Shown: positions 1 through 11,902, numbered from the stretch's first letter. The stretch: DNA of 64,000 nucleotides from Paraphysoderma sedebokerense (GCA_025602915.1 JAHLJZ010000048.1:1-64000); one strand, 5' to 3'. Made by a program: numbers and translations. Notes: a model not told the origin generated them from the letters alone.

Positions 1-1420
1 CGGGAAGAGTAATTGAGCTTCGACCTGACGGTCTGATTTCGTAATTCCTCAATTATGCGCTCAAATAGATTCGGCAAATCTTGATTTGATTTTGCATTGA
101 TAGTATACATCCAAGTACGGTTCATCATAGAGAATATAACATCATCGACGAATCCTCCGTCCTTGAAATTGACAAGATATTTAAATAGCGATTAGTCCCA
201 GCTCGATTTAAATGTATCGTATCGGTTGTTGAAGTTTGGCACCGTACCTTCAGAATTACGAAACAAAAGTTGAGACTCAGCAATGTCGCAGTCAGGGGAA
301 TGTCAGTTGACGTGATGAACCCAATAGCCACAACGAAGTCTTCCATGTACCGCCAAAGGAAACTGTGATGTAGAAAATGACCGTCGTCGAAAGCAAATGC
401 ACTAAAAATCTCCGTCACAAAGCTTAAGAGACACACCCAACTTCTGAAAAATAATTTGAGGAGCAAGCTTTCCAAATATGGTACCTTCTTTGCGTGTCTT
501 CTGTAATAGGCTAAACAATCCGGTCGCAAAGAGTCTGAAAAAACGCATAAAGTGTTTACATACAATTGTAACAGAACGATGATAATGATTGTGCAAACAC
601 CCCATGCCATCATATAGTGGAAGTTGGGCTTGAAAGGGTGAACGCACAATTCGGTATGTTTTTGGGTCGGCGCAGAATCTCGGGAAAGGGTTGGAAGAGA
701 AAAAGAAATCGGTATCTGCGGCGCTCGCTTCAAATCTCTGTATGAATAATAAATGCAAACTGAAAGCAACACATAGGTGATGGGTATACCGTACGAAGGC
801 GAATCGAGGAGATACCAAACAGATGCATTAAAAAGTGTAGTTAAAGCAACAAAGTAACCGAATGGTGTAAATCTGACAAAATTGCCATGACGTTTGTGAC
901 TTCTTTCGACATTCCCCAACTCTCGTTGCAAATGTCTGTTCAACTGTTTGGAAGCATTTGTCGCGCATTCCTTAATGACGCTTCCGTTGTGTGCCACAGC
1001 GCGGTATCGACACAAAGCTGGATATATCAGCAGCAACACCGCAAAACCAAACCGGTAATAATTTTTGTAACTTTCAGTACTGCCCTTTTGGAGCACTATG
1101 TAAGCATTAAAACCGAAGCTATACGTTGTTCCTAGCAGAAGAATGCTTCTTGTGAACCAATCCTTCCAGTGAAATATGTGGGGGAAACTCCACATAAATG
1201 GTTGCATTTGAAAAGCCGTGATAGCTACACTGGGAATGGCTTGATACAAAATGAACCGTATTATAAGCGCAGCTATTGTGGGTGTATCGATTTTGGTCGT
1301 GTATTCTGCGTAAAAACGCAGAGTGATGGACACGAAGAATCCCATCGGCACAGCCAAAAATAGGGCATTAAGGCTGTCGTGTTGAGTTAGCATAGTAACC
1401 GACTTCAATCCGAAATGCAC
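1..1420 (-). CDS. Multi-pass membrane protein, partial at window edge
   Basis: The function is not recognised. The start codon is at 1420 and the main exon runs down to 248. A short intron (247 to 162, GT...AG) is needed because the frame otherwise stops at 125. After splicing, the frame stays open to base 1, so the gene continues off the left edge. The main exon encodes about 391 residues with several hydrophobic stretches (near residues 10-35, 45-70, 85-110, 120-135, 190-230, 270-295 and 320-390). These are separated by basic loops, as expected of a polytopic membrane protein. No signature of a known transporter was identified. It is transcribed away from the secreted-protein cluster that follows. 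Alternative: the protein could end at 125 if the intron is retained. Confidence 0.6.
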
Positions 1421-2445
1421 ATGTATATATAAATCTTGCTGTCCGAATTGAGGTCCTTATATGGTCCTAATCTGTGTTTAAAATGAGCGCTCCCCCGAGT
1501 CCCCATACCCTGGAGGCGAGTGTCACTTTCATTCAAAATTCCATGTCCTGATAATCTCCCGCCTCAACAGTTTCGCGTCGGGTAAATGATTATTATATAC
1601 ACTTTACGACAACCGCGACTACAAATATGAAAGAGAGTGGACTACAATATGTGTCCGAGCTGGCTTCAGACTGTCCGACACACGGATAAAGTGGAGGCAA
1701 TGCAGTAGTTTTCCGCTCGTCCTATGCATAACCTTCCTTCTTGGTGAAAAGGGACTGAAGTCTATAGCAACTTGATTCAATTTACCAAGAAATGATATCG
1801 TTGATGTCGAATTTACATCGAAGCAAGTGTGATTATATAGTTTGCATATAACTTTGCTTTGGGACGCTGCCTGATATGCCACGGCTGACACGGCAATATC
1901 AGTGTCGGCCAGAAGATAACAATAAAATGGCTTGATGGGGGTGTATATCAACAAATTGTACATTATCTGTTAAATCAGATCAACACTACTTAATTTTCAG
2001 ATTGTGATGTTCGGGAGTGGTGGAACTTGCGAATGCATAAACGGCGGATGAATTCGAACTGACCAATCTGTTAGAACTTACGGACGTGCCCCTTATTTGA
2101 GTATATATGGTCCACGAATTAATAGTTATCTATTATGGATGGATAGTCTAGCCTACAAGTCACTATAATGCATCTCTCTATAGAATCGGGTCACGTGGTC
2201 GTCAGACGGATAGCATATTTCCGAACCCCTTTCATGTTTGGTCGTGTTCGAAGGGCGCGTCACGCGTCATGTTGTTACAGGATCCAAATAATTTCTCCTT
2301 ACTATTGACAGCGGTTTGATTTTGCCAACGCCTGCGGTATCATCTAACAAGGGGGAGGGCTTGATAAGGAGGTTTCCATGCATAAAGGAATCAAGACCTA
2401 GGTATTTAAACGGGGGGCACCTATCCTTGACTTGGTTCATTGATT
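1421..2445. other. Intergenic region, 5' side of gene A, with an upstream duplicated block
   Basis: No convincing gene is present. Bases about 1740-1975 are a diverged copy of about 4370-4620 (see the repeat entry). A TATA-like ATTTAAA lies at about 2402-2408, roughly 40 bases before the start of gene A. The open frame on the minus strand at 1619-1963 matches no codon pattern I trust and overlaps the repeat. Confidence 0.5.
1740..1975. repeat. Upstream duplicated block, copy 1 (partner at about 4370-4620)
   Basis: This block and the one at about 4370-4620 share the same order of short matching stretches, for example GCTGACACGGCAATAT (near 1885 and 4531) and the following GGCCAGAA. They also share AAGTGTGATTA and ATATCAACAA. 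The copies are diverged, with small insertions and deletions. One lies 5' of gene A and the other 5' of gene B, in the same orientation, so the duplication probably carried the promoter region together with the gene. Confidence 0.7.
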
Positions 2446-3701
2446 ATGACAGCGCTAAGAGATCTCCTCGTTGCCTGCGTATTTTTCTTGTTGGTGAGTG
2501 TTACTGCCACTGTTATCCCAGTCCAGGACCGTCTTCCAAGTGCTCAAGTAACGGCGGGTCGAAGCAGTGCTGCTAAACCCCTGGTGACAAGCCCCCACAA
2601 TGTTCCCCGGACCAAGACGTCAAGACAACTTCCATATGCTTTCAAAGATGTGAGGGGAGTAAGTAGCATTCAAGATAGGAATGGGCATTTGGTCTGTGCA
2701 GTAGATCCTGAAAGGACACTCGGTCCTGGTGAGGAAAAGAAACCGTTACTCCAAATGTGTCCATTCGATTCCAATAATTTGGAAGAGCAAGGATTGATGT
2801 TTATTGGCTGGCATGGTAAGTGATCAACTATTATCGGAATCATTTCAACAGGTATCTCAATGAACAACACAAACTAGGTAATATTCGCAAAAATATTGAT
2901 ACGATTGGAGAGGGTATTACTTCCCTTCCTCGCTTAGACCGATCGTCGTTCCGTGATGGTTTCCCTTGCTACGACAGCTTGATGGTAGAATATGTTTAGA
3001 TTGATGTGGACCGACTTAAAATTAAGAATAACTGATACGTCTCACAGGTCGCAAGGCTAACGACCCAAATGCAACGCTTGATATGCCTGCTAGGCGATGA
3101 TGAGGATTCATGCGCCCCCGCTATGTGCGGTAGTAAGTGATTTTTGCAAATGACATAGCCCGATTGATAACATCTATTCTCACACTAAAAATATCTCACT
3201 AGTTTTTGCCAACAAAAATTGGTGGCTTGACGAGGTTGGTAAAGCTGTCTTCTCCCCCGAAATCCTCAAAAAATATGGTTCCCCGCGAGGAGTTTTAAAA
3301 TTCTACGATGAATTTATTAACGATGGCGGCCAAAAATTTCAAGATAAAGCAATCGCTGCTTTTAGGTACTCTTTCAAAGTTATTAAGTGCTGCAAGATAT
3401 CAATAAGCTGAATCTTCGACAACGTCATTCTAGGTATGTCAACTTGTCAGAAAAATCAATGTCACTTACGATTCCTGAAGAGTATACTTCTGGCCTGATT
3501 GCCGTATGTGCTCCTGACAAAAAAGCTGAGGAATTATTTGAACTTGACTCGGGGGAAATTCTTCGACCTGAGAGTTTAGCGAAACGCAAATTTAACGATA
3601 CCGTTCGAGAATTTTTTGGGAAAGACTACGAAAGCATGGAAAGTCTCTCGTATCATTCCGAGGTCGTGGTTGGAACAAAGTGGAATGCCCTCCAGCTCTA
3701 G
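2446..3701 (+). CDS. Secreted protein of unknown family, gene A
   Basis: No known domain was recognised. Predicted exons are 2446-2815, 2878-2984, 3048-3132, 3203-3365 and 3434-3701, giving 330 residues. The introns are 62-70 bases and phases agree with paralogues B and C. The first 20 or so residues form a typical signal peptide (hydrophobic VACVFFLLVSVTATV core), so the product is probably exported. Exon 1 ends in the strongly conserved block CPFDSNNLEEQGLMFIGWHG. Later conserved points are a CYDS motif, a cysteine pair before the third intron, a WW pair at the start of exon 4, and a C-terminal VCAPD segment. An AATAAA at 3787-3792 lies 86 bases after the stop. The start at 2446 is the first ATG in this frame. 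It could be an effector-like or cell-wall protein, but the sequence does not show which. Confidence 0.8.
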
Positions 3702-4870
3702 ATTCTAAAAGTTTTTTCGGTAATTTTGTGATTAAAATAATGCGGGAGCTGAGTTAGATACTAAACGAAATAGTTATTGAAACGTGAATAAAATTGTTGA
3801 TTATCTGAATTTTCTGCGAATATCTTGAAGAATATTGCTGTCATTCCAATTCTGACATCAGCTACACTAGGCGGATTCCACGGCTGCACAATACCAACGT
3901 ACAGGCCCGACAATGAATCATTATATTCTAAGCTGCAACTTTATTTCTCATGCCCCATCGTTAAATTGACTGGTATTCCGCACAATTCACTGAGTGAGGT
4001 CTTAACCTCCATAATACCAAGTGAATGCGATGTAACATAGCGACGGCATTTTCGGTTATCATAAGCCTAAGGCGGAAATGGCCAATTTCGCTTTGTACTT
4101 CTATTCTGCATGTGATCTCAAATAAAAATAAGCACAGCTTCCTGGAGACTGTTTCCAATCCGACGTCTCAACCTTTGCAATTGACGCAGCATTGGGAAAG
4201 CTAAATATTGTTAACTACGGAAAAATGCCGAATCTGTACATCGTTGAACTCATATACAGGGTGACTCTTCGATTCAAGTCTTCAAACCCTGGTTTGGCGA
4301 CATCATGTCCGCCAAAAGAATAAATTAGAGCTATGAGCAGCCTTCCGGATTTTGTTAGACATCACCGCCCTCATCTTGGTGACGAGGGGCAAAAATTCAT
4401 AACAAATTGATTCAGTTTTCCCGATATTGCTGATGTCGGAATTGTATGCGAGTAAGTGTGATTAATAGCTTACATGGCAACGACAAGCTTTTCAAGTCAA
4501 GTAATAATAGGGACGCTCTCATATGCCATTGCTGACACGGCAATATTACTGTGGGCCAGAATATATAAAATGAAATCAACTGAAGTTTGATATCAACAAG
4601 TTTCACGTCGGTTAAAACAGTTACCCGCTACTTTATCTGCAGTAACGTGGCCAAGGACCTGCGTTTGTATAGGCGTGTCAGGGAGTGACGGAAATACCAT
4701 TATCCGAACTCGAACTCGCATATTTTACCCCGTAATGGTGGAAATTTTTTTAACGACCTACAACGAGACGTTTCAATACTCAAACATTCCATCTTGGTAC
4801 CGAAAATAACTGATGGCAACATAAACACTCAGAACGAGCCCCGAACTCAAAATTCCGTCTTTCTGACACA
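3702..4870. other. Intergenic region between genes A and B
   Basis: This region holds the polyadenylation signal of gene A and, at about 4370-4620, the second copy of the upstream duplicated block. Short open frames at 3825-4040 and 3961-4158 show no recognisable protein. Confidence 0.5.
4370..4620. repeat. Upstream duplicated block, copy 2 (partner at about 1740-1975)
   Basis: Diverged direct copy of the block 5' of gene A. Here it ends about 250 bases before the start codon of gene B, against about 470 bases for gene A. Deletions or insertions have therefore accumulated between block and gene. Confidence 0.7.
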
Positions 4871-6402
4871 ATGAAATCTTTGGCGACAATGTCGGCTATT
4901 ACCTTGAGTGTCATTTGCTTTCTTGCGACAGCGACGGCCACCGTCCTACCAATATCAGCTCATGGAAATCATCGCCTTGGTATTGGTTCCAACACCAGGC
5001 GCATTACAAGCAGTGGTGTTCCTCCGGTCTCTCTCGCAAATCCCCGGCACAGAGCAACTGCGATTCGGGCTGGACCTTCATCATGGAGTCCTTCTCCCAA
5101 TCCAAACAGCAACGAACATATTCATATAATTAATTTTTCCTTGACTGATGTCATAAGTACTGAAATCAGCATAAGTGTATCAGGCAAAAATCTAACCTGT
5201 CAGATTCGTGCCAAAACCCGGGAGTCTCGCTCAGTAACTGAACAATCGACCAGCCTGGACTCCGTGGAGCAGCCAACGACAAATGATGCCTCAGATCCTC
5301 ATAGCTCCTCCTCACCCTTAAGTCAGGATCAAACTGAAGTTACAAATGACGCCTCGTCCGTCCAGACAGAGCCGGACAACAGCATATCAAATACTGACCA
5401 ATCGCCCGAATCAGTAGAGCAAGATCCAAACCTGGAAAAACTTAATAGACGACGTAGTCTTCTGACGACATGTCCGTTTGATTCGATCAACTTGGAAGAA
5501 AACGGCCTGATGTTTCTGGGTTGGCATGGTCCGTATTATGAACTTGTTAATTCCTCCGAAGATCATTCTCTTACACTGTCTTGAATTCAATATAGGTTCG
5601 ATCAAGCGTTATGTTAACTCCATCCAAGAAAGTATATCAGTGCCGTCACAAGAAGTAACGAAGGGGGATAATTCTGAAAGCAGAATGCGATTTGGCGATG
5701 GTTTTTATACAATGGATGACATTACGGTACGACTTGAAACTAATGTCTGACTCTTTAATGAATGTTGCGAACTAATCATCTGATGTGTAATAGAATGCCC
5801 GCCAAATGGCAGAAAGCATGCGATTCAAGTGCCTAGGAAATGCCGACCAACCAGGGTTCAATGAAGACGAATGCGATTATTCAATGTGTGCTGTTTTCGG
5901 AGATATCAAATGGTGGTCAGATGTAGGGAAAGCCAGATTTTTGGACAGCCTCGCATATTGGAATGATCATAAGGGCGTGCTCCGAAACATTAAAAATAAT
6001 GCGGAATATTATCCTGATAAGCAACCTCATGTTTTATTTGGGTATTGCCTTTTTATTTCGACTATGATCAATTACCCGAGATTATGTGCTAATATTTCAG
6101 TAATCATTAATAGGAAAGTAACTCGTCTCAGCGATAAAATGCAAGCTATGTTTAACAGCACTCATACTCCTCACTTGTATGCTGTATGTACGCAAGACAA
6201 CATAGCCCATAAAATGTTGGAAACAGACATCACGAGATTTTTAGATGCACCGCCATCAAATATCGCCCGCAGTTTCTCTTCAGACAACATCGACACAGTG
6301 AAAATGTATTTTGGAAAATATTATAGACAATTTCTGAAACTATCGTATGCACACAACATGGAGGCAAGAGAACCCAGTTGGGATTTCTACCAGATTTATT
6401 GA
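4871..6402 (+). CDS. Secreted protein of unknown family, gene B (long, Ser/Thr-rich paralogue)
   Basis: Paralogue of genes A and C with no known domain. Predicted exons are 4871-5528, 5596-5726, 5794-6041 and 6114-6402, giving 441 residues. A signal peptide is evident (hydrophobic run followed by ATATATVLPISA). Exon 1 carries an extra stretch of about 100 residues rich in Ser, Thr, Asp and Glu before the conserved block CPFDSINLEENGLMFLGWHG. The intron that in A and C precedes the WW motif is absent here. The last intron (6042-6113) is inferred from the paralogues. It is 72 bases with no stop in frame, so retention would simply add 24 residues. The first donor (GTCCGT) is weak. Export is inferred and function unknown. 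Confidence 0.78.
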
Positions 6403-6961
6403 TGTATGCAGCTATATGATTTTTTCTGCTGGTTCGTCGCTTTACATTGTACTCCCCATAATTCAGTTTGAAATTATTCCCTTCCATATTAAATTATAAT
6501 ATTTTATAATAAAATATTCTTAATTACTAGGCTTTATTTTTGTAATTGTGGTGGAACCTGGCTAAGTCATCTAGTAGGCCAATCTTGGCGATTCAATCCA
6601 TGCTGTTATTATATTCTTAAAATGATAGAAAATCAAATTTTAAAATAGTACGAGTGATTAATACCACATACACCTTTTTTCTAGTTCGCGCTTTAGACGC
6701 AGTACATTTTTTCAACTCCTCTATTCACAAAGAATGGAAGAGAAAGAATCCCATTGGACGTTCCAGTGGTTGTCAATGGAATTATAAAACAAATAGATTA
6801 CAAGTATCCTGCAGTGGCGCAACTTCGCATTCATGTGTTGACAGAAGTAATACTAAATCAGCCATTTAGAGTTACTTCAGTTTATTTGCTTAACCGGCTA
6901 TTAGCCGGAACTCTACCAGCCTATATTCATTTTATTCACAATATATACAAAACCTAACATA
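6403..6961. other. Intergenic region between gene B and the kinase gene
   Basis: Very AT-rich just after gene B, with likely polyadenylation signals near 6490-6515. A pair of overlapping open frames at about 6654-6957 encodes a short stretch (VVVNGIIKQIDYKYPAVAQL) that looks protein-like but shifts frame. It may be a gene relic; I cannot identify it. Confidence 0.35.
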
Positions 6962-9194
6962 TTAAACCCGTTTCTTTCCAACAAACCCGCCACGCACCCC
7001 CTTTAGTCCATCCTTATTCCTTCCATTAGCACCACTCCCATTTTTTCCATAACCCCGTTCACCAGGTTTACGGTGGCGATATCCACCTCTACCCTTGCCA
7101 GAGCTAAATTGCTTGTTATACGGAGGTTGATTTGACGTACTGCCGTCGTGCATGACTCCAGTGAATCCTTCCGCGGTAACTACGCCTTCCGTTTGTCGTT
7201 GCTTTCGATTACGATAGTTAGATTGGTAAGACTCGATATCCCTGGAATATTACAAAACTCAGCGAGGCGAGCAGGCGACTTCGAATCCAGCAGTGGTGGT
7301 TAATTCAAATATTAGCTTACCCATATCTAGACTCGAATGGCAGAAAGAAATCCTTCGAATTGGAGACTGCCCGAAGACAAACAATAAAATCGATAAGTTA
7401 CTTCTCTTGAATTCAGGCAATTTGAGCTTAAAAAAGAAATGAAGGCATACGCAAAGGTGCTTCTGTGAAATACTCGCTCATCAGAGCGTCTTGCGCCGAC
7501 AGTCGCGAATTCGGATCGTATTTCAGCATGCCACTGAGTAAATTTAAAACGGAAGTTTTTCTATGACCTATCTGCTGCAAAAGAGTCGGGAAACTGTATT
7601 TGAAACAAGCACCATAGTTTTTGTGAGAGTGATATTGAGTTGTCAACCAACGCTTGAGAGTACAGGGATCAGGGAAGAAAAACAACAAACGTGACATCAG
7701 GCAGCTGAAATGTCTCTGCGGACGGTAGATTTGTCCAACCAGGCCAGATATCGTTATTCGGCCTTCCCAACAATTGTACGATCATTTCAACCTGTTGTTG
7801 TTCTGTCTTCCCGGGCATTAAAGGCTTATTTAAAATAAATTCAGCAAATATACAGCCAGCAGCCCTATTTCGTCGCGGACAAAGATGAAAATGAAAAAAG
7901 AATCATGGTTACTAGAATGCCTTCTTGTCAGAGGATATAGAATATATCATTTACCACATATCAGCGGCCGTGGTATATTTTTTCTCCCCAAAAAGAATTT
8001 CTGGTGGACGATACCATAAAGTTACTACTTTGGGTGTCAAAGGGCGAGTTGGAGCACTGAATTTTCGAGCTAGACCGAAATCGGCTATATAGTAGCGGCC
8101 AACCGAAATGTAACCGTTTGAGGTCAGTGTGGTAGATGTGATAGAGACATGGAAAGAGTACGAGGATAGACACTGCGTACATACCAATTTTTAAAATTCC
8201 ATCCGGAGTGAGAAGTAGGTTCGCCAATTTAAGATCGCTATAACGACATGAGCAACTCACATCAATAAAAGTCCTTATCGGAGGATGGTGAAATTAAGTA
8301 CCGATGTATGATAAACCGACTGTGAAGGTACTGCATTCCATTTAACAATTGTTGCATAAGATGCTTGACTACAGTTGGAAAAACCGTTCCAGATGCGAGC
8401 TCTTAAGTCTTACGATATGACAGCGAAACAACCAACCTTGCACCGGGCTGAATGATAAGTTCTGTTGATCAACATAATTCGCCAGATCCTATGCCAAAAA
8501 TTAGAGCGAATGAGCAAAATGAAACCACAACTGGGAACACCTTCAAAGAAAAATAGTTTGAAACATTTACATATTCACAATACTCCATTACAATATAAAT
8601 CTTATCCAATGAGTCGCCTACGACGACCTTTTCTATTTGCACGATGTTGGGATGTCGTAACGTCTGCAGCAATGATATTTCTCTAACGCTGGGGACTGGG
8701 AATCCTTCCTGTTCATTTTCCATTCGTATCTTTTTCAAAGCCAGGATTCTGTTGGTCGACTTCTCTCTTGCCTTATCTTCATTACGTACGGAATTGAGTA
8801 TTACATTGGGACGAACGATTATCCGTTCGAGGGCAAATAACTCTTAGAATCTGGCCATGACTAAATTCGAACAAAAAAAAACGGAAGAGGTAAACAGACA
8901 CATACAAACAACACCATACGTTCCTTGTCCGATTTTCTTTAGTTTCTCAAACTTTTCCACAGACTCTGTGTTTCCTAAAAAATTCTTCTCGGTGGCGAAG
9001 TGCGAGTTTTCTCTGGAAACCGAATGTAACGTCGGCGATCTGATGCGAGGTCGGTCTGACTGCGACATACCCAGAGCCTGCAAGCTATCTTTGGATGTAT
9101 ATTCGCAATGCCTGAGATCCAAAATGCGGTGTCTGTGGTAGTTCTGTAGACGGCAAGATTTGTGGGCCTCGTTCCCTCTTTTGGCGATCCACAT
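6962..9194 (-). CDS. CDK10/CDK11-like cyclin-dependent protein kinase
   Basis: Predicted Ser/Thr kinase of the CDK10/CDK11 branch, probably cyclin-partnered and nuclear. Exons (minus strand) are 9194-8906, 8776-8571, 8488-8437, 8368-8302, 8237-8185, 8084-7955, 7864-7696, 7652-7451, 7366-7321 and 7241-6962, giving 497 residues with the phase kept throughout. Visible motifs in order are the glycine loop [13 protein letters not shown]-type lysine ALKKI, a PVPSVRE helix (PISSLRE in CDK10), [16 protein letters not shown], and a T-loop with VTLWYRPPE. An IWPG motif follows. The seventh intron (7653-7695, 43 bases) is unusually short and its borders are uncertain. The last two exons add a basic Gly/Arg/Lys-rich tail. 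If the intron at 7450-7367 is retained, the protein ends at 7428 soon after the kinase domain. Identity as a CDK is firm; the subfamily is an inference. Confidence 0.85.
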
Positions 9195-9785
9195 TGGCGA
9201 AGTTCACTTCTTCCACCACAACTTCAATTACTTCGCAGTTGCAATTAAATCCAACATTTGGCATAATTGAAAATGATTCCGCCGCTGCTCAGATAATACT
9301 TAGTTCTCACTTTCATTTACATAGTGATAGGGGTCAGATCAGATGTCGGGTGTTTATAATCAGTATCAAAGCCTAATTAATAATGGCATCGAATGCAAAA
9401 TACACGACCATTCGAATGTCCAGATTCCTAGTAGTAGCTGTTGTGCCGCTAATCATGACCAAACGTCTTATCCGTTCCTTGGTTGCTTGTGCCGCGATAG
9501 GGGTTCCTCCAATCCGAAAAGGAGGACTGAAATGGGCCCTCGACTCATGTCCGATGAAATTTACTCTATACCGCATATTAAGAGGTTGATTTTATTAAGC
9601 GGTTAAACCCATTGCCATTTAACCTCGCCAATTACTTATGCGATAAGTACTGTAACTTAACAGGGGATCTCCTTATTTTTCTGTCGCAAAACGCGATCCC
9701 TTGATCCTTATCGAACGTTTGAAGAAATGCCGTTTCAGAGTTGAAGATATGAAGAAACTTTCAAACTGTCTTCCTGACCTGCGAA
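9195..9785. other. Divergent promoter region between kinase gene and gene C
   Basis: Shared 5' region of the kinase (minus) and gene C (plus). An uninterrupted frame at 9383-9589 (plus) would encode 68 residues with one hydrophobic segment. It has no recognised homology and could be a small gene or chance. An ATG at about 9751, out of frame with gene C, overlaps its start and could act as an upstream open reading frame. Confidence 0.4.
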
Positions 9786-11040
9786 ATGATATTGCTAAGA
9801 AAATTACTGGTCATCAGTGTATTTTTTCTGTACGAAAGTGTGTCTGCCAGTGTCCTCCCTGCGGCCAATACTCCCAGACATAAACTATTACCAGGACGAA
9901 GCAGTTCAAAACCGCTGTTGGCAAACCCTCACAATGTTCCTCGAGTCAAGCCGCCAAGACGACTTCCATATACTTTCAAGGATGTGAGAGGAGTTAGTGT
10001 TCAAGATAGAAATGGGCATTTAGTCTGTGCAATGGATCCTGAAAAGACTCTCAGTCCTGGTGAGAAAAAGAAACCATTACTTGACATATGCCCATTTGAT
10101 TCAAATAATTTAGAAGAGCAAGGGTTGATTTTTATAGGCTGGCATGGTTAGTGATCGCTTACTCTCGGAAGTATTGTCAATTTTTTTTAAGAACGTCACA
10201 TGCTAGGTAACATTCGCAAAAACATCGATACGATTCAGGAGGGTATCACTTCCAGCTCAAACTCATCCTCAGATTCATCGTGGTTCAGCGATGGTTTCTT
10301 TTGCTACGACAGTTTGATGGTACAAATTGCTAAACAGTGTTCATGTGGAAACGTTATACTAACTGCAACGCCTGACAGGTCGCAAGACGAGAGGCCCAAA
10401 TCCAGCGTCTGAGATGCCAGCAAGAGTTAAATAATAAGGATGATGACGATTCGTGCGACTACGCTATGTGCGGCGGTAGGTAAATTTTCTTATCTGACCT
10501 TGAAACTTATCTCACAATATGTGTTCTATTTTAGTTTTTTCCGACAAGGATTGGTGGCTAAACAATGTAGATAAAGCTGTTATTTCTCGGGAATACGTCA
10601 ACTATTGGGAAGATCCTACTATCCAGGAACGAGTCTTGAAGGCATTTATTCAAGACGCTCTAGACTACAATCCCAATTTAGATATAGCGATCGCCGCCTT
10701 TAGGTAACCATCCCATTGTATATCTATACAATGTTACTTTATCTGAATTTAACAAGTTGAATCTTTATTTAGTTATGTATACCAATCTGGAGAAGATATG
10801 TCAGTGAAAATTCCTTCCAAGTATACTGCGGGATTGATTCCCGTGTGCGTTCCTGATCAGATCGCTCAAAAATTGTTCGACGAAGACCTGAACGGATTAC
10901 TTCAAACAAGAAAATCTTTGCAACGGCCAAATATCGATACTGTGAGAAGATTTTTCGGGGGGTACTATGAGGGTATGAAGACGCTTCGGTATTATGAAAC
11001 GGTTTTGAATACGCAAGAATGGCCGGCCGCACGCTTATAG
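9786..11040 (+). CDS. Secreted protein of unknown family, gene C
   Basis: Closest paralogue of gene A. Predicted exons are 9786-10146, 10207-10319, 10379-10475, 10535-10703 and 10773-11040, giving 335 residues. The final exon is exactly as long as that of gene A (268 bases), and intron positions match. Signal peptide at residues 1 to about 20. The block CPFDSNNLEEQGLIFIGWHG closes exon 1, and exon 2 carries a Ser-rich insertion. Exon 4 begins with a WW-containing segment, and a VCVPD motif lies in the last exon. The start is the first ATG after in-frame stops. Export is inferred from the signal peptide; no enzymatic motif is visible. Confidence 0.8.
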
Positions 11041-11371
11041 AATTTTTCGATCCTCGTGTGGGTTGTGTCATAGAATGATGAATATAGACAAGTGATTGCA
11101 AAGGGTTTTATTCAAATTCTTTCACTTGAGTTTGGGATATTTAATGAGTCATAACATAGCAAAGCATTTTATTTGCGCGTATGTAATGATATAACATTAA
11201 ATATGGAAAGGCAATGCAAGCTCCGAAGGTCTAGAGCATCGAGTTTGGATGCCGCGCACTGTGCATTGCAGAACACGCTATGACCGGTTAGACTGTGAAT
11301 GTAATTAGATTGCATCGGACTTAATCTCATTGTGTGTAAGGATGTTCGCACGGATCTTCTGAGAACAACTA

Positions 11372-11441
11372 TACATAAAGGAAAAGTATCGTACAAATAC
11401 AATAACTTTTTAAGTTCAACTACACACTTCCACTGCTCGAC
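11372..11441. repeat. Direct repeat, copy 1 (partner 11832-11902)
   Basis: About 70 bases matching 11832-11902 in the same orientation with only a handful of differences. The shared core includes GAAAAGTATCGTACAAATA and AGTTCAACTACACACTTCCA. Confidence 0.85.
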
Positions 11442-11458
11442 GCTACCATGCTCACTGC

Positions 11459-11513
11459 CAATTTGATAGCTGTTTGTAGGCCTTTCGGAAAATTGTTGAG
11501 AACTGCCATTCGT
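11459..11513. repeat. Inverted repeat arm (partner 11689-11744)
   Basis: About 55 bases whose reverse complement matches 11689-11744 with few mismatches. Both arms encode the peptide start MAVLNNFPK on opposite strands. Confidence 0.85.
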
Positions 11514-11688
11514 TGAGTGATTTCGAAGAGGAATTCACTCATCCAATGTCGCAGTACGAACTGACAATGCGATTACGATTATTACTAAGATAAGCAGTCG
11601 GTGTTAGAGTATACCAACAACTTTAAAAGGATAATCGATCAGACGATGTGAGCCTCAATCTATATGTCAGTGGCTTAATTAAGCCTTT

Positions 11689-11744
11689 ACGAATGGCAGT
11701 TCTCAACAATTTTCCGAAAGACCTGCAAACAGCCATCAAATTGG
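11689..11744. repeat. Inverted repeat arm (partner 11459-11513)
   Basis: Reverse-complement match of 11459-11513. It lies just before the second copy of the 70-base direct repeat. Confidence 0.85.
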
Positions 11745-11831
11745 CAGTTACCAACGCCAGTGGCTATCGAATAGCGTCTATTTCATCGCAAGAAACCTTT
11801 CAACAAGCCGACTTCAAATGGACGTGTACAC

Positions 11832-11902
11832 TATATAAGGGAAAAGTATCGTACAAATAAAAATAACTTTCGAAGTTCAACTACACACTTCCACTGTTCG
11901 AC
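11832..11902. repeat. Direct repeat, copy 2 (partner 11372-11441)
   Basis: Second copy of the 70-base direct repeat. It abuts the broken copy D of the secreted family. Confidence 0.85.

Noticed and set aside
1619-1963. Minus-strand 114-codon frame upstream of gene A
   Set aside because: The frame is not kept in the duplicated copy at 4370-4620, so it is not under coding constraint.
9383-9589. Possible 68-residue small gene on the plus strand
   Set aside because: No homology, no splice or promoter context of its own, and it sits in the shared promoter of two genes. Kept only as a note in the region entry.
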